Shown: positions 32,728 through 40,960, counted from the first letter of the stretch. The stretch: DNA of 64,000 nucleotides from Armatimonadota bacterium (GCA_016223145.1 JACRPN010000014.1:186001-250000); one strand, 5' to 3'. Notes: generated from the sequence alone by a model not told the origin. Program-made: numbers and translations.

Positions 32728-34911
32728 GTGCGGTTACGTGTTGTCCTCTTGGCCACGGTCTTGGTGGTTCTGCTCCAGGGATGCGGTGGCGGCGGCGGAG
32801 GCGGTTCATCCTTCAGTCTGCTGAAGATCTCTGTGGACTGGGGCGCTCGCAGCCGCTCACTGGACGGTCCCTCCTCGGCCCTGTCCGTGGTGGTTCGCTT
32901 TCAGGGTGCTTCGGAAACCGGCGCCGACCTGCTCTACGTCGCCAACAGGGGGGCCGACCCATCGGCTCATATCGAGACCTATCCCACCGGCATGAAGACC
33001 AAAGTGGGCTCTCACTTGGTGACGGCGACCTTCTTTGCCCAGGGAAGCGGCACGGGAAGCGTGGTGGGCGTGGCTTCAGGAAGCCTCTCCGTTCAGCCGG
33101 ACGGCTCGCTCTCAGGCGCCATCACGACGCAAGGGACCGTCGCAAGCGTTACGGTTCCGGCGGGCCAGGCGGTGGGGATCGATCAGACCCGGCAGCTTCA
33201 GTTCAACGCCAAGGACTCCAGCGGCGGCATCGTCGCCGTCAGCGGCGGTTCGGCGATCTGGTCCGTGACTTCCGGCGCGGACAAGCTGGAGTTTCTGGAT
33301 GGCTATGCGAGGGGAAGGGCCGTGGGGACGGCGTCTGTCTCAGCAAGCGTAGATGGCGTGGCCAGCGCCTCCGTAGCGGTTGCGGTAACCGTGGACTCGG
33401 CGATCAGCGTGGAGATCAGCCCGCTTTCGGCGCTGGTTCAGCCTGCGGAGTCCAAGCAGTTCTCGGCGACAGTGTATGGCACTTCGAACCAACTGGTCAC
33501 TTGGACGGTGCTCACGGCGGGGGGCGGCGATATCTCGGCGAGCGGCCTTTACACCGCGCCGCTGGAGCTGATGTATGTGACGATCGAGGCGCGATCGGTG
33601 GCCGACCCATCGAAGGCAACCACCGCATTGGTGATCGTGCAAATGGAGACGCTGGAGGTGGACGTGACGCCCAACCCGGTGACCGTCGGGCCGAACGGAC
33701 AGCAGCAATTTGCCGCTTGGGTGATCGGCAGCCCCAACCAGGCGGTCACCTGGAAGGTGCTGACCTCGGGTGGTGGCTCGATCGATGCTTCGGGCCTCTA
33801 CACCGCGCCGGCCACGCCGATGGCGGTGACCCTCGAGGCTCGTGCCGTCGCCGACCCCTTGGTTGCAGGAACATCGAAGGTCACGGTGCAAGCTGGAACT
33901 CTGGTCGTGACCGTATCCCCAGGCGATGTCACTCTGGAGCAGGACACGGCCCAGCACTTCACGGCGGTGGTCGAAGGCAGCCCGAACCAAGAAGTGGTCT
34001 GGAGTGTGGTGGAAACGGATGGTGGCACGATCTCAGCGCAGGGGAACTACCGAGCGCCGCTCAGGTACGGCTTGTTCACGGTCAAGGCGACGAGCAAGGC
34101 GGACCCATCGGCCTCAGGCACAGCAAAGGTGCAGGTGGTGTTTGTGTCGAGAATTGCCTTTTCCAGGGGCCTGTCGACGGCAGGATCTCTCGTTGTAATG
34201 CGCCCTGACGGATCGGACGTGAAGTCGCTGGGACTTGGAGTCATGCCCGCGTGGTCACCAGACGGCAAGAGGATCGCCTTTGCCCGGGACGCACAAGTGT
34301 GGGTCATGGAAGCGGACGGCACAAATCAGGTCAAACTGACCACGGGTGGCATTAACAACGATTCCCCTAGTTGGTCGCCGGATGGGTCAAAGATCGTGTT
34401 CCGAAGTCAAAGGGACAATTGGAACAGCGAGATCTATGTGATGAACAGCGACGGCACTGGTCAGACAAGAATGACCAACAGCGCAGAATCTGACCGCTAT
34501 CCCAATTGGTCTCCCAATGGGCTCTGGATTGCGTACTTGTCCGGGCCGGAAGGCGGCGACACCAATGTCTGGATCATGAATGCCGATGGCTCCAACAAGC
34601 ATCAACTGACCAACGGCACCCAATGCTGGCTTGGAAGCTGGTCGCCAACTAGCATGAAGCTCGCCTACTCATCACTTGAGCAAGAGGGAGGTTTTGCGAT
34701 CTATACCATTGACTCTGACGGATCGAATGTACATCGCGTCTCAATCGGGGACGTATTCGACCTCGATCCGGCGTGGTCTCCAGATGGAACGAAAATAGCC
34801 TTTCGGTCAGAGGGATCCGACATCAGCATTATGGACCTCGACGGTACCAACCGAAGGAACTTGACGAACACCGCTGAAGCCGAATGGGGGCCCGCCTGGA
34901 AACCAAGATAG
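32728..34911 (+). CDS. Lipoprotein with Ig-like repeats and TolB-type beta-propeller
   Basis: Start is GTG at 32728 because GGAGG lies 8-9 nt upstream; an in-frame GTG at 32713 lacks a site. The 727-aa product has a lipoprotein signal (VRLRVVLLATVLVVLLQGC, lipobox LLQGC) and a Gly-rich linker. At least three bacterial Ig-like repeats of about 85 residues (about 215-460) each carry a V(T/V)W core and an ASGLYTAP or AQGNYRAP turn. The last 260 residues are PD40/TolB repeats (SPDGKRIAFARD, WVMEADGTNQVKLT, SWSPDGSKIVFRSQ). It is probably exposed at the cell surface or periplasm and binds proteins or glycans. Confidence 0.9.
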   Translation: MRLRVVLLATVLVVLLQGCGGGGGGGSSFSLLKISVDWGARSRSLDGPSSALSVVVRFQGASETGADLLYVANRGADPSAHIETYPTGMKTKVGSHLVTATFFAQGSGTGSVVGVASGSLSVQPDGSLSGAITTQGTVASVTVPAGQAVGIDQTRQLQFNAKDSSGGIVAVSGGSAIWSVTSGADKLEFLDGYARGRAVGTASVSASVDGVASASVAVAVTVDSAISVEISPLSALVQPAESKQFSATVYGTSNQLVTWTVLTAGGGDISASGLYTAPLELMYVTIEARSVADPSKATTALVIVQMETLEVDVTPNPVTVGPNGQQQFAAWVIGSPNQAVTWKVLTSGGGSIDASGLYTAPATPMAVTLEARAVADPLVAGTSKVTVQAGTLVVTVSPGDVTLEQDTAQHFTAVVEGSPNQEVVWSVVETDGGTISAQGNYRAPLRYGLFTVKATSKADPSASGTAKVQVVFVSRIAFSRGLSTAGSLVVMRPDGSDVKSLGLGVMPAWSPDGKRIAFARDAQVWVMEADGTNQVKLTTGGINNDSPSWSPDGSKIVFRSQRDNWNSEIYVMNSDGTGQTRMTNSAESDRYPNWSPNGLWIAYLSGPEGGDTNVWIMNADGSNKHQLTNGTQCWLGSWSPTSMKLAYSSLEQEGGFAIYTIDSDGSNVHRVSIGDVFDLDPAWSPDGTKIAFRSEGSDISIMDLDGTNRRNLTNTAEAEWGPAWKPR

Positions 34912-34993
34912 GACGACGGGGACTTGGGAGTTGGGCCGATTTTAGGATTGCACTGGCTTGGCGGACCCTTTGATCGGCAGACGGGTTTGGACT

Positions 34994-35138
34994 GGAGTGA
35001 CTAGAGCATCTCAAAAGTCCGTCTGGAAGGCCCAATGGGCCAAAAGAAGAAAGCGAAGGGCGCAGCCCTGGGACCCGTTGCGCCTGTGAATGGAAGCCCT
35101 GAAGGGGCGCTACTCGGACTCTTGAGATGCGCTGTAGT
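34994..35138. repeat. MITE-like inverted-repeat element
   Basis: Left end GTGACTAGAGCATCTC then AAAAGTCCG (34997-35021); right end CGGACTCTTGAGATGCGCTG then TAGTCAC (35115-35138). The ends are inverted copies over about 25 nt with two mismatches and a 2-nt gap. The interior has palindromes GGCCCAATGGGCC and GGGCGCAGCCC. The whole could fold into one long hairpin. No transposase is present in the window. Confidence 0.65.
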
Positions 35139-35224
35139 CACCTCTTTGGTCTCCGCGATTTGTTGCGCTGACTTCATGTCGTCCTCCAAGCGGAAGCTCG
35201 AAAGGAGGAAGGATGTGTAGCCAC

Positions 35225-35282
35225 CCGGAACCGGAAGACAAGTCCTCCAAAGAAAGGCGGTGACAAGTCACCGCAGTCCAAA
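35225..35282 (+). repeat. GACAAGTC double-hairpin repeat, copy B
   Basis: CCGGAACCGGAAGACAAGTC, then CTCC, then GCGGTGACAAGTCACCGC and AGTCCAAA. It matches copy A (32572-32640) with arm changes that keep the second palindrome paired. Confidence 0.85.
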
Positions 35283-35406
35283 AGGGCATGCGACGCGCGG
35301 GTCGGCATTGGGCAAATCGTAGCCTGCATAGGCGAAGTGCACTGGGAGTTCTTGATTGCATACCCCAGACCCCCAACCCCCCAAACCCCATCCCTCCCCT
35401 CTCAGC

Positions 35407-35412
35407 CAAAAT
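35407..35412 (+). promoter_or_regulatory. -10 box of the ROK gene, leaderless type
   Basis: CAAAAT with a 7-nt spacer to the GTG start at 35420. No Shine-Dalgarno is present. Confidence 0.5.
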
Positions 35413-35419
35413 AGCCTCT

Positions 35420-36436
35420 GTGAGCAAGCGGTGCACCATTGGCGTGGATTTGGGCGGGACCAACGTTCGTGCGCAGGCGATCTTTGAAGACGGGACCGAA
35501 GCCGGGCCTCGCGCAGAACGAGGCTCGAACGCCACAGGCGGGGTCGAAGCCGTCGCCAACGCCATTGTCGCGGTCATTCAGGAGGCTCGCGCAGGCTGCC
35601 AAGCCGCGCCGGAAGCTGTTGGCATCGCCGTCCCCGGACATGTGGACGACGACGCCGGCATGGTCAAGTGGTCGCCCAATTTCGGGTCCATCGAAAACGG
35701 CGTGTTCCAATACTGGACCGACGTGGCCATCCGCGAACCGATCCAGCGGGCGGTGGATCTGCCCATCCGGCTTGGAAACGACGCGAACCTGGCGGCGCTC
35801 GGCGAATACCGCTTCGGCTCCGGCAAGGGCAGCGCCAACTGCCTTGTGATTTTCACCATCGGCACGGGCATCGGCGGTGGGGTGGTGCTGGGGCCGAAGT
35901 CGCTGCTTGGGAGCGTGTCGGCGCCCGTGGTGTTGGTTGGTGGGAACATGGGCGGCGCGGAGCTTGGCCACACGACCATCCTCGCGGGCGGGCTCGCCTC
36001 CACCTCCGGCGCCTATGGCTCCATCGAGGCCTATTGCCAGCGGGATTCCATCGTGCGTCGCGCGGCGTATAGGCTGGTGCGAGGCAAGAAGTCGGTCCTG
36101 CAGGACATGACCGGCGGGAACTACGACCTTCTCTCCCCCAAAATGCTCTCCGAGGCCGCCGATCAGGGCGACGCCGTGGCGCAGGAGGTCTGGGCTGAGG
36201 TCGGCTTCTACCTTGGACTTGGCATCGGCAACATGATCAACATTTTCGCGCCGGACGTTTTCGCCATCGGCGGCCAGATCGCCAAAGCAGGGAAGTGGCT
36301 AATAGAGCCCGCCATCGCCTCGGCGGAGAATGTCGCCATCCCGACGCTCTTCCGAGACGTAAGGATCGTTCAAGCCGAGCTCAGCGACGACGCCGGAGTT
36401 CTCGGCGGGGCGGCTTTGGCGCTGCAATCGCGATAG
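35420..36436 (+). CDS. ROK-family sugar kinase-like protein without the zinc motif
   Basis: The ASKHA phosphate-1 loop CTIGVDLGGTNVRAQ, the catalytic-Asp region RLGNDANLAALGE and phosphate-2 IFTIGTGIGGGVVLG fit ROK glucokinases. After GGAELGHTTI, where ROK proteins normally carry CxCGxxGCxE, this protein has LASTSGAYGSIEAYCQ, so the structural zinc site is absent. GTG at 35420 is chosen because CAAAAT precedes it by 7 nt and the protein then begins just before the phosphate loop; 338 aa. It lies 63 nt upstream of a sugar-type MFS transporter and is probably functionally linked to it. Confidence 0.88.
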   Translation: MSKRCTIGVDLGGTNVRAQAIFEDGTEAGPRAERGSNATGGVEAVANAIVAVIQEARAGCQAAPEAVGIAVPGHVDDDAGMVKWSPNFGSIENGVFQYWTDVAIREPIQRAVDLPIRLGNDANLAALGEYRFGSGKGSANCLVIFTIGTGIGGGVVLGPKSLLGSVSAPVVLVGGNMGGAELGHTTILAGGLASTSGAYGSIEAYCQRDSIVRRAAYRLVRGKKSVLQDMTGGNYDLLSPKMLSEAADQGDAVAQEVWAEVGFYLGLGIGNMINIFAPDVFAIGGQIAKAGKWLIEPAIASAENVAIPTLFRDVRIVQAELSDDAGVLGGAALALQSR

Positions 36437-36499
36437 TCCTTTCGACGATTTCCGAGCGCAAGGCGAAGCTGAGGAGCTATGCTCCACACTCAATAGCCC

Positions 36500-37822
36500 A
36501 TGACCGATCACCACAACGAGAGCATTCCGGTAGTTGAATCCCCCTATGCCGGCCAGCGGCTGACCTTCTGGCAGCAGATCGCCATTTCGGCGTTCTGGTT
36601 TGGGTCCAACGCGATGTGGGGCGCTCTGCTCCTCGTCGTCAACGCCAAAGAACTCGAGTCCATCTCGCCAACGGCGAAGGCGCAGGCGGTCGGCATTCTC
36701 GGCGCGGTGGCTCTCATCGCCCTCTTTGTTCCTCTCCTTTTTGGCGCACTGAGCGATCGGTGCGCGCACCGCTGGGGCCGCCGCAGACCCTACATGGTGT
36801 ACGGTGGCGTTTTGAACCTAATCGGGCTCGGCATGATGTGGTTTGCCGGCGACCTGAAGAGCTACGGGCTGTTTCTGCTGGCCTACGTGGCGGTGCAGTT
36901 CGGCAACAACATCGCAACCGCCCCCTACAACGGCCTGATTCCCGACCTCGTGCCCGAGGACCAGCGTGGGAAGGCAAGCGGCTACATGGGTGTCATGAGC
37001 CAGGCGGGCACCCTCCTTGGCGCGGCGGTCAGCGGCCCGCTCATGGACGCGGGGATGAAGTGGCAGACCTACGTCTTCCTCGGCGGCGTGCTCTCTGTGT
37101 TCATGCTTGGCACGGTGCTGGGGATCAGGGAGACCCCGCTGCCCGCCAAGCCGCCCCCGCTGCACTGGGGCAACTACCTGAGGAGCCTCTGGATCAGCCC
37201 AAGGGAATATCCCGACTTCGCCTGGGTTTGGCTCACGAGGTTCCTCGTGATGATGGGCTTTTACTCCATCCAGCCGTTCGCTCAGTACTACCTGGAAGAT
37301 GTGATCGGCGTGAAGAACCCCGCGACTACGGCGGCCATGTTCTTCGGGATTGTCCTCTTCGCCGCGATGCTGAGCGGCTATTTCGGAGGCGCGATCTCGG
37401 ACAAAGTGGGCCGGAAGAAGGTGGTCTACGTCGCCAACTCGGTCATCGCGGTTATGGCCGTGGCGCTGATCTTCTGCCACACCATGACCCAGGTGCTCAT
37501 CGTCGGGGTGATCTTCGGGCTCGGATACGGCGCCTATATTTCGGTGGACTGGGCCCTGGGAACGGACGTCCTCCCAAGCAAGACTTCAGCCGCAAAGGAC
37601 ATGGCGGTGTGGCACATCTCGATGGTCCTGCCGCAATCGCTCACCCAGCCGATCGCCGGGTTCCTGTTGTCGAACTTCGAGAAGGCCCGTGTGCCGGATC
37701 CCAAGACGGGCGAAGTCGTGGTCCACTATGCGACCAGCGGCTACGGGTTGCTCTTTGGCCTCTCGGCGGTGTACTTTGCACTCGGTGCGTATCTGCTGCG
37801 AAATGTGAAGAAGGCGCGGTAG
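36500..37822 (+). CDS. MFS transporter of the GPH/sugar-cation symporter type
   Basis: Twelve-helix inner-membrane transporter, 440 aa. The loop 2-3 motif FGALSDRCAHRWGRRRPYMV is the version seen in GPH and SLC45-type sugar transporters, and a second copy GAISDKVGRKKVVYV lies after helix 8. The cytoplasmic N-terminus is short. It follows the ROK kinase gene closely, which suggests uptake and phosphorylation of one sugar. A CTCAAT-like hexamer 5 nt before the ATG may act as a -10 box. Confidence 0.9.
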   Translation: MTDHHNESIPVVESPYAGQRLTFWQQIAISAFWFGSNAMWGALLLVVNAKELESISPTAKAQAVGILGAVALIALFVPLLFGALSDRCAHRWGRRRPYMVYGGVLNLIGLGMMWFAGDLKSYGLFLLAYVAVQFGNNIATAPYNGLIPDLVPEDQRGKASGYMGVMSQAGTLLGAAVSGPLMDAGMKWQTYVFLGGVLSVFMLGTVLGIRETPLPAKPPPLHWGNYLRSLWISPREYPDFAWVWLTRFLVMMGFYSIQPFAQYYLEDVIGVKNPATTAAMFFGIVLFAAMLSGYFGGAISDKVGRKKVVYVANSVIAVMAVALIFCHTMTQVLIVGVIFGLGYGAYISVDWALGTDVLPSKTSAAKDMAVWHISMVLPQSLTQPIAGFLLSNFEKARVPDPKTGEVVVHYATSGYGLLFGLSAVYFALGAYLLRNVKKAR

Positions 37823-37829
37823 TAGCGGT

Positions 37830-38597
37830 TCATTTGCCGGACTCGGCCAGCCTGTAGCCGCATCCCTGCGGGAGAATGGCCCACGCCCGGCCGATCTCGC
37901 AATCCTCCAAGAGTGCCTGGAAATCCATGGCTTCGCCGTCGGCAAACCGAATCTCTGCCCCAAGTTCCGAGCAGATCAGCAGCACCGCAGCGATGTCGTA
38001 GAGCTTCTCGCGGAATCCGATCAGGCCCCGATACCGCTGGGTGGCCACGAACGCCCCGTCCACGACGAACGAACCTGTGCAGCGCCACTTTCCCGGCCAA
38101 CGGGCCTCTCGATAGGCTTTGATAACGTACTGCGAGCAGGAAACCAGCTCCTCGCGTTCAATTTCGCCCGGTGGGATAGGCTTGATAGGCTCGCCGTTAA
38201 AGGTTGCGCCGCCACCTTTCGTGGCGAGATAGAGCTCCTTGAGTTCCGGCAGAAAGATTCCACCAGCCTGGAGTTCTCCATCCATTAGGTAGGCGGCAGT
38301 GACGCCCCAAAGCGGGGAACCGAACGCGAAGTTGCTGGTGCCGTCCACGGGGTCCACGACCCAGAGACCTTGCCCTTCGTCGCGGGCGTAGCCGAACTCC
38401 TCTCCCCAGACTGCCGCACCGGGAGTGATTTCCTCGACTCTGCTCCGGAAAAGTCTCTCAACCTCTTGGTCGGCGTTGGTGACCAGGCTCCCGTCGGGCT
38501 TCTTGTGAACCTCGAGTTCGTCCCGGCAAAGCTGGGCCAAGGCGCCCGCCTCCCGCAAGAGCGACTCGAAGGCCGAAGGGAACTCGGGAGGTATCAC
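37830..38597 (-). CDS. Inositol-monophosphatase-family phosphatase
   Basis: Mg-dependent phosphatase of the IMPase/HisN/CysQ superfamily. The metal-binding EE pair is in AVWGEEFGYARD, the family core LWVVDPVDGTSNFAFGSP is exact, and the C-terminal motif is YDIAAVLLICSELGAEI (usual WDxAAG with changes). The substrate may be inositol phosphate, histidinol phosphate or PAP. It is 255 aa with a GTG start, CATAAT lies 5 nt upstream. It is convergent with the transporter, 7 nt away, and ends the carbohydrate region. Confidence 0.9.
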   Translation of the reverse strand: MIPPEFPSAFESLLREAGALAQLCRDELEVHKKPDGSLVTNADQEVERLFRSRVEEITPGAAVWGEEFGYARDEGQGLWVVDPVDGTSNFAFGSPLWGVTAAYLMDGELQAGGIFLPELKELYLATKGGGATFNGEPIKPIPPGEIEREELVSCSQYVIKAYREARWPGKWRCTGSFVVDGAFVATQRYRGLIGFREKLYDIAAVLLICSELGAEIRFADGEAMDFQALLEDCEIGRAWAILPQGCGYRLAESGK

Positions 38598-38602
38598 AGC
38601 CG

Positions 38603-38608
38603 ATTATG
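38603..38608 (-). promoter_or_regulatory. -10 box of the inositol-monophosphatase-like gene, leaderless type
   Basis: CATAAT on the minus strand, 5 nt before the GTG start at 38597. Confidence 0.5.
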
Positions 38609-38784
38609 GCAGGGGAGACCCCGTGCCGAACTGCGAGGCACATCCCTCCATCCCTCGCTACCCCCGCACAAGCTCCAGACCTGCAGCTACGGTCGTTTGT
38701 TCATTGATCCGTCAGTTCGCAGGTTTGTAGGTCCCGATTCCTCTCCGTTCCCATGTCCTTCTGTCCCTTCGTCCCTATTCCGAT

Positions 38785-38808
38785 CGCAGGCACGGAACCT
38801 GCGGCTAC
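38785..38808 (-). repeat. 24-nt CGCAGG hairpin repeat, reversed copy
   Basis: Minus-strand sequence GTAGCCGCAGGTTCC followed by GTGCCTGCG; identical over 24 nt to copies at 43457, 43497 and 62377. The CGCAGG and CCTGCG parts form a 6-bp stem. Confidence 0.9.
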
Positions 38809-38930
38809 GGCCCCTGTAGGGCGGTATGCAGTCCTTTGCGCGGGCAGGCTAAAGCCAGCGGCTCCGGCCCCACCTCCCTTCGTCCCGTGGTCCCTATTCC
38901 CCTCACCTCTTCATCTCCATCCTGCCCCCC

Positions 38931-38959
38931 TTGCCTCGCGCGCGATTTCGTGGTATAAC
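38931..38959 (+). promoter_or_regulatory. Promoter of tRNA-Gly
   Basis: TTGCCT (38931-38936), a 17-nt spacer and TATAAC (38954-38959). The tRNA begins 13 nt downstream. Confidence 0.8.
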
Positions 38960-38971
38960 CCTCCCACCCAA

Positions 38972-39046
38972 GCGGGAATAGCTAAGTGGTAGAGCATCTC
39001 GTTGCCAACGAGAGGGTCGCCAGTTCGAATCTGGTTTCCCGCTCCA
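38972..39046 (+). tRNA. tRNA-Gly (GCC)
   Basis: Acceptor GCGGGAA pairs with TTCCCGC; discriminator T and CCA are encoded. The anticodon stem TCTCG/CGAGA holds loop TTGCCAA, anticodon GCC. D and T arms are intact (CCAG-TTCGAAT-CTGG). Confidence 0.96.
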
Positions 39047-39051
39047 AATTC

Positions 39052-39078
39052 GAAGCCCGGCCGAAAGCGCCGGGCTTC
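39052..39078 (+). terminator. Hairpin after tRNA-Gly, probable terminator
   Basis: GAAGCCCGGC-CGAAAGC-GCCGGGCTTC forms a 10-bp stem. Only a short T-run (GCTTTAG) follows, so termination strength is uncertain. It lies between the tRNA and the convergent ygfZ-like gene. Confidence 0.6.
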
Positions 39079-39083
39079 CTGCT

Positions 39084-40004
39084 TTAGTGCAGGGGAAAGT
39101 GCTGGACTTCGGCACGGACCGGGCCCCCGGGCACCTCCACAGCCACTGTGCCGCCCGGCTTCGCGACGTCGTTCTTCAGCATCGCGCCCGCGATCCATCC
39201 GAACCTTGGAGACCAGGCCGCGCTCGTGACCCTGCCTGCGCCATCTTTCAGGCTGCAGCCTGTCTGAACCTCATCCTCGCAGACAAGCGCCATCCAGGTC
39301 TTGTTCGTGTGGCCACGGCTGTGGATGCGCGCGAGCACCTCTTGGCCCACGTAACAACCCTTGGTGTAGCTGACGTTACACTTCTCGAACGCCGGTCCCA
39401 TTTCGGGTGGCAGGGTCCGGTCGCTCATATCCACACCATAGTTGGGGATGCCTGCTTCGAGTCGAGCCGCGTCCACGACCTGGGCACTCGCCTTGTTATC
39501 GAACCATTCAAGAACGGTGAACTCCACTTCCTTGGGAACCCAAATGTCCAAGCCGCCAAATCCGGTGTGATCGGAACCAAGGACGATCCAGTCGGAGGCG
39601 AAATCGCCTCCAATCGTGCCAAACGTCTGCGGCCCCTGAAACGAGAGCAGCCTATAGCTGGACGTTAAGTCCCTTGCCGCTACATCCTCCATGACCACCA
39701 TCGCCTCGGCGCGCTCCAGCACCGCCGAAACGCAGGCCAGCGGCGTTTCCACAAGGGATCGGGCCTCAAGTCTCCAAATGCGGCCCGGGGCGACGATCTG
39801 GCCCGTCGGCTTCAGCAGGCAAAAGTCGATGCTCTCGCCAACATCGAGCCCCCGCAGGTCGTTGCTGACCTGGCCCTGAAGCCAATCGAGGTGGTCGTCG
39901 CCAGTGAGCTCGATCAGTCCGGGCTGCAGCGCGCCAAGATCGCATAAGGCGCACCCGGTGGAAAGCTTCACGTACTCTTGCTCGAACTCTGCACGATTCT
40001 GCAC
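39084..40004 (-). CDS. YgfZ/GcvT-type folate-binding protein
   Basis: Tetrahydrofolate-binding protein linked to iron-sulfur cluster repair. The signature KGCYVGQEVLARIHSRG, with the conserved Cys, is present at about 225. The GcvT-like fold begins with LIELTGDDHLDWLQGQVSND. Length is 306 aa. Start is GTG at 40004, with TAGAAT 5 nt upstream. The gene is divergent from the DUF2993-like gene, with 48 nt between the start codons, so both leaderless-type -10 boxes share this small space. Confidence 0.9.
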   Translation of the reverse strand: MQNRAEFEQEYVKLSTGCALCDLGALQPGLIELTGDDHLDWLQGQVSNDLRGLDVGESIDFCLLKPTGQIVAPGRIWRLEARSLVETPLACVSAVLERAEAMVVMEDVAARDLTSSYRLLSFQGPQTFGTIGGDFASDWIVLGSDHTGFGGLDIWVPKEVEFTVLEWFDNKASAQVVDAARLEAGIPNYGVDMSDRTLPPEMGPAFEKCNVSYTKGCYVGQEVLARIHSRGHTNKTWMALVCEDEVQTGCSLKDGAGRVTSAAWSPRFGWIAGAMLKNDVAKPGGTVAVEVPGGPVRAEVQHFPLH

Positions 40005-40009
40005 GGTTC

Positions 40010-40015
40010 ATTCTA
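40010..40015 (-). promoter_or_regulatory. -10 box of the ygfZ-like gene, leaderless type
   Basis: TAGAAT on the minus strand, 5 nt before the GTG start. Confidence 0.6.
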
Positions 40016-40041
40016 CGCCCGTGTCGGTCGGATTTGAGGGG

Positions 40042-40047
40042 TAGGCT
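40042..40047 (+). promoter_or_regulatory. -10 box of the DUF2993-like gene, leaderless type
   Basis: TAGGCT, 5 nt before the ATG at 40053. It faces away from the ygfZ box 27 nt to the left. Confidence 0.55.
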
Positions 40048-40052
40048 AAGGC

Positions 40053-40895
40053 ATGAGCCATCGCCGGGGAAGCACGCCGATCTTCGATGGTGGCGTCTTG
40101 CTGCTGTTGGCGGGCCTGGGTCTGCTCTTCGGAATCGGACGGAACGAAGTGCGGCGGTTTGAGCGTGCCGCCGCCGCCGAGATCGCATCGAAGCTAACTG
40201 GCCCAAACAAGAAGGTGGTGGTGCGCTCAGAGCTCAATGGGCCCATCGACGGCCCCCTTGGCAACCTCAAATCCGCAACGATCCGAGCCTCACACTTTGA
40301 ATCAGACGGTCTTCCGCTCTTCACCGAGCCGGAACGCTCCAAGCGCGGCGTGCTGCAGACCCTGAACCTCATCCTGGACGATTTCACGTTGTGCGGGCTC
40401 AGGGTCGAGCACCTGGAAGCCTCTATTCCTGACTGCCGATTCGATTACGACCTCGCAATCAAGAAGCGCCAGATCCGCCTCAGCCAGAGCGGGATCGGCA
40501 CCGGCAGGGTTCGCTTGCGAGAGCAGGATCTCGAGGCCTATATCCCCAAGAAGCTCGCTGAGGTAAGGCGGGTGTCTCTGAAGCTTGACCGTGGCTATGC
40601 CTTCGTCGAGGGGTTCGGCGAGTTCCTGGTGGTCCAAACCCAGTTTGAGGTCATCGCAAAGCTGGCCATCGCGGACAAGTCCAAGATCGTGCTCACAGAC
40701 GCAAAGGTGTTTTTCGACGGACGGTCGGCGGACGAATACAGCAAGAAGGCGATCCTGGACGCACTGAACCCGGTGATCGACCTCGACAAAGACCTGAAGC
40801 TGCACGGCGCGGTTGAGCTTGAGCGTCTGGAGCTGGACCGGGGCATTTTGGAGGCTTGGGGAACAACCAAGATTCCGGTTAGGCCGTTGGAGTGA
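40053..40895 (+). CDS. DUF2993/LmeA-like membrane-anchored lipid-binding protein
   Basis: One N-terminal helix (FDGGVLLLLAGLGLLFGIG) is followed by a domain with repeated strand patterns (VRSELNGPIDGPLGNLKSAT, LTDAKVFFDGRSADEY), as in DUF2993 proteins that bind phospholipids or mannolipids at the membrane. Length is 280 aa. No catalytic motif is evident. The assignment is by overall pattern. It is divergent from the ygfZ-like gene. Confidence 0.65.
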   Translation: MSHRRGSTPIFDGGVLLLLAGLGLLFGIGRNEVRRFERAAAAEIASKLTGPNKKVVVRSELNGPIDGPLGNLKSATIRASHFESDGLPLFTEPERSKRGVLQTLNLILDDFTLCGLRVEHLEASIPDCRFDYDLAIKKRQIRLSQSGIGTGRVRLREQDLEAYIPKKLAEVRRVSLKLDRGYAFVEGFGEFLVVQTQFEVIAKLAIADKSKIVLTDAKVFFDGRSADEYSKKAILDALNPVIDLDKDLKLHGAVELERLELDRGILEAWGTTKIPVRPLE

Positions 40896-40900
40896 GGGAT

Positions 40901-40960
40901 ATGGCGTTAGGGCATTAGCGCATTAGGGCATTAGGGCATTGAGGCATTAGGGCATTGAGC
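40901..40960 (+). repeat. GGCATTAGG tandem array
   Basis: About seven 9-nt units (GGCATTAGG, with GGCATTGAG variants) lie between the DUF2993-like and dehydrogenase genes. A related GGCGTTGAGGCATTAGG run is at 62311-62337. Confidence 0.85.

Larger units (their letters stand above)
34912..35419. other. 508-nt gap with an inverted-repeat element and a hairpin repeat
   Basis: No convincing gene. It holds an inverted-repeat element (34994-35138), a GACAAGTC double hairpin (35225-35282) and a C-rich run CCCCAGACCCCCAACCCC (35363-35380) before the ROK gene. The 61-codon frame at 35035-35220 runs through the element and is judged non-coding. Confidence 0.6.
38598..38930. repeat. Repeat-filled gap upstream of tRNA-Gly
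   Basis: No gene. It contains CCCTTCGTCCCT-type runs (the GGGAC family read on the other strand, 38752-38780), one reversed copy of the CGCAGG hairpin repeat (38785-38808) and degenerate relatives near 38682 and 38846. Confidence 0.6.

Noticed and set aside
32115-32809. Overlapping minus-strand frames with repeated KQSAGKPAHSQ-type sequence
   Set aside because: They are produced by reading the four-copy tandem repeat; period and sequence follow the DNA repeat and no ribosome site is present.
35035-35220. 61-codon plus-strand frame (MGQKKKAKGAALGPVAP...)
   Set aside because: It lies inside the inverted-repeat element at 34994-35138 and runs out of it; there is no Shine-Dalgarno or -10 box at the right distance.
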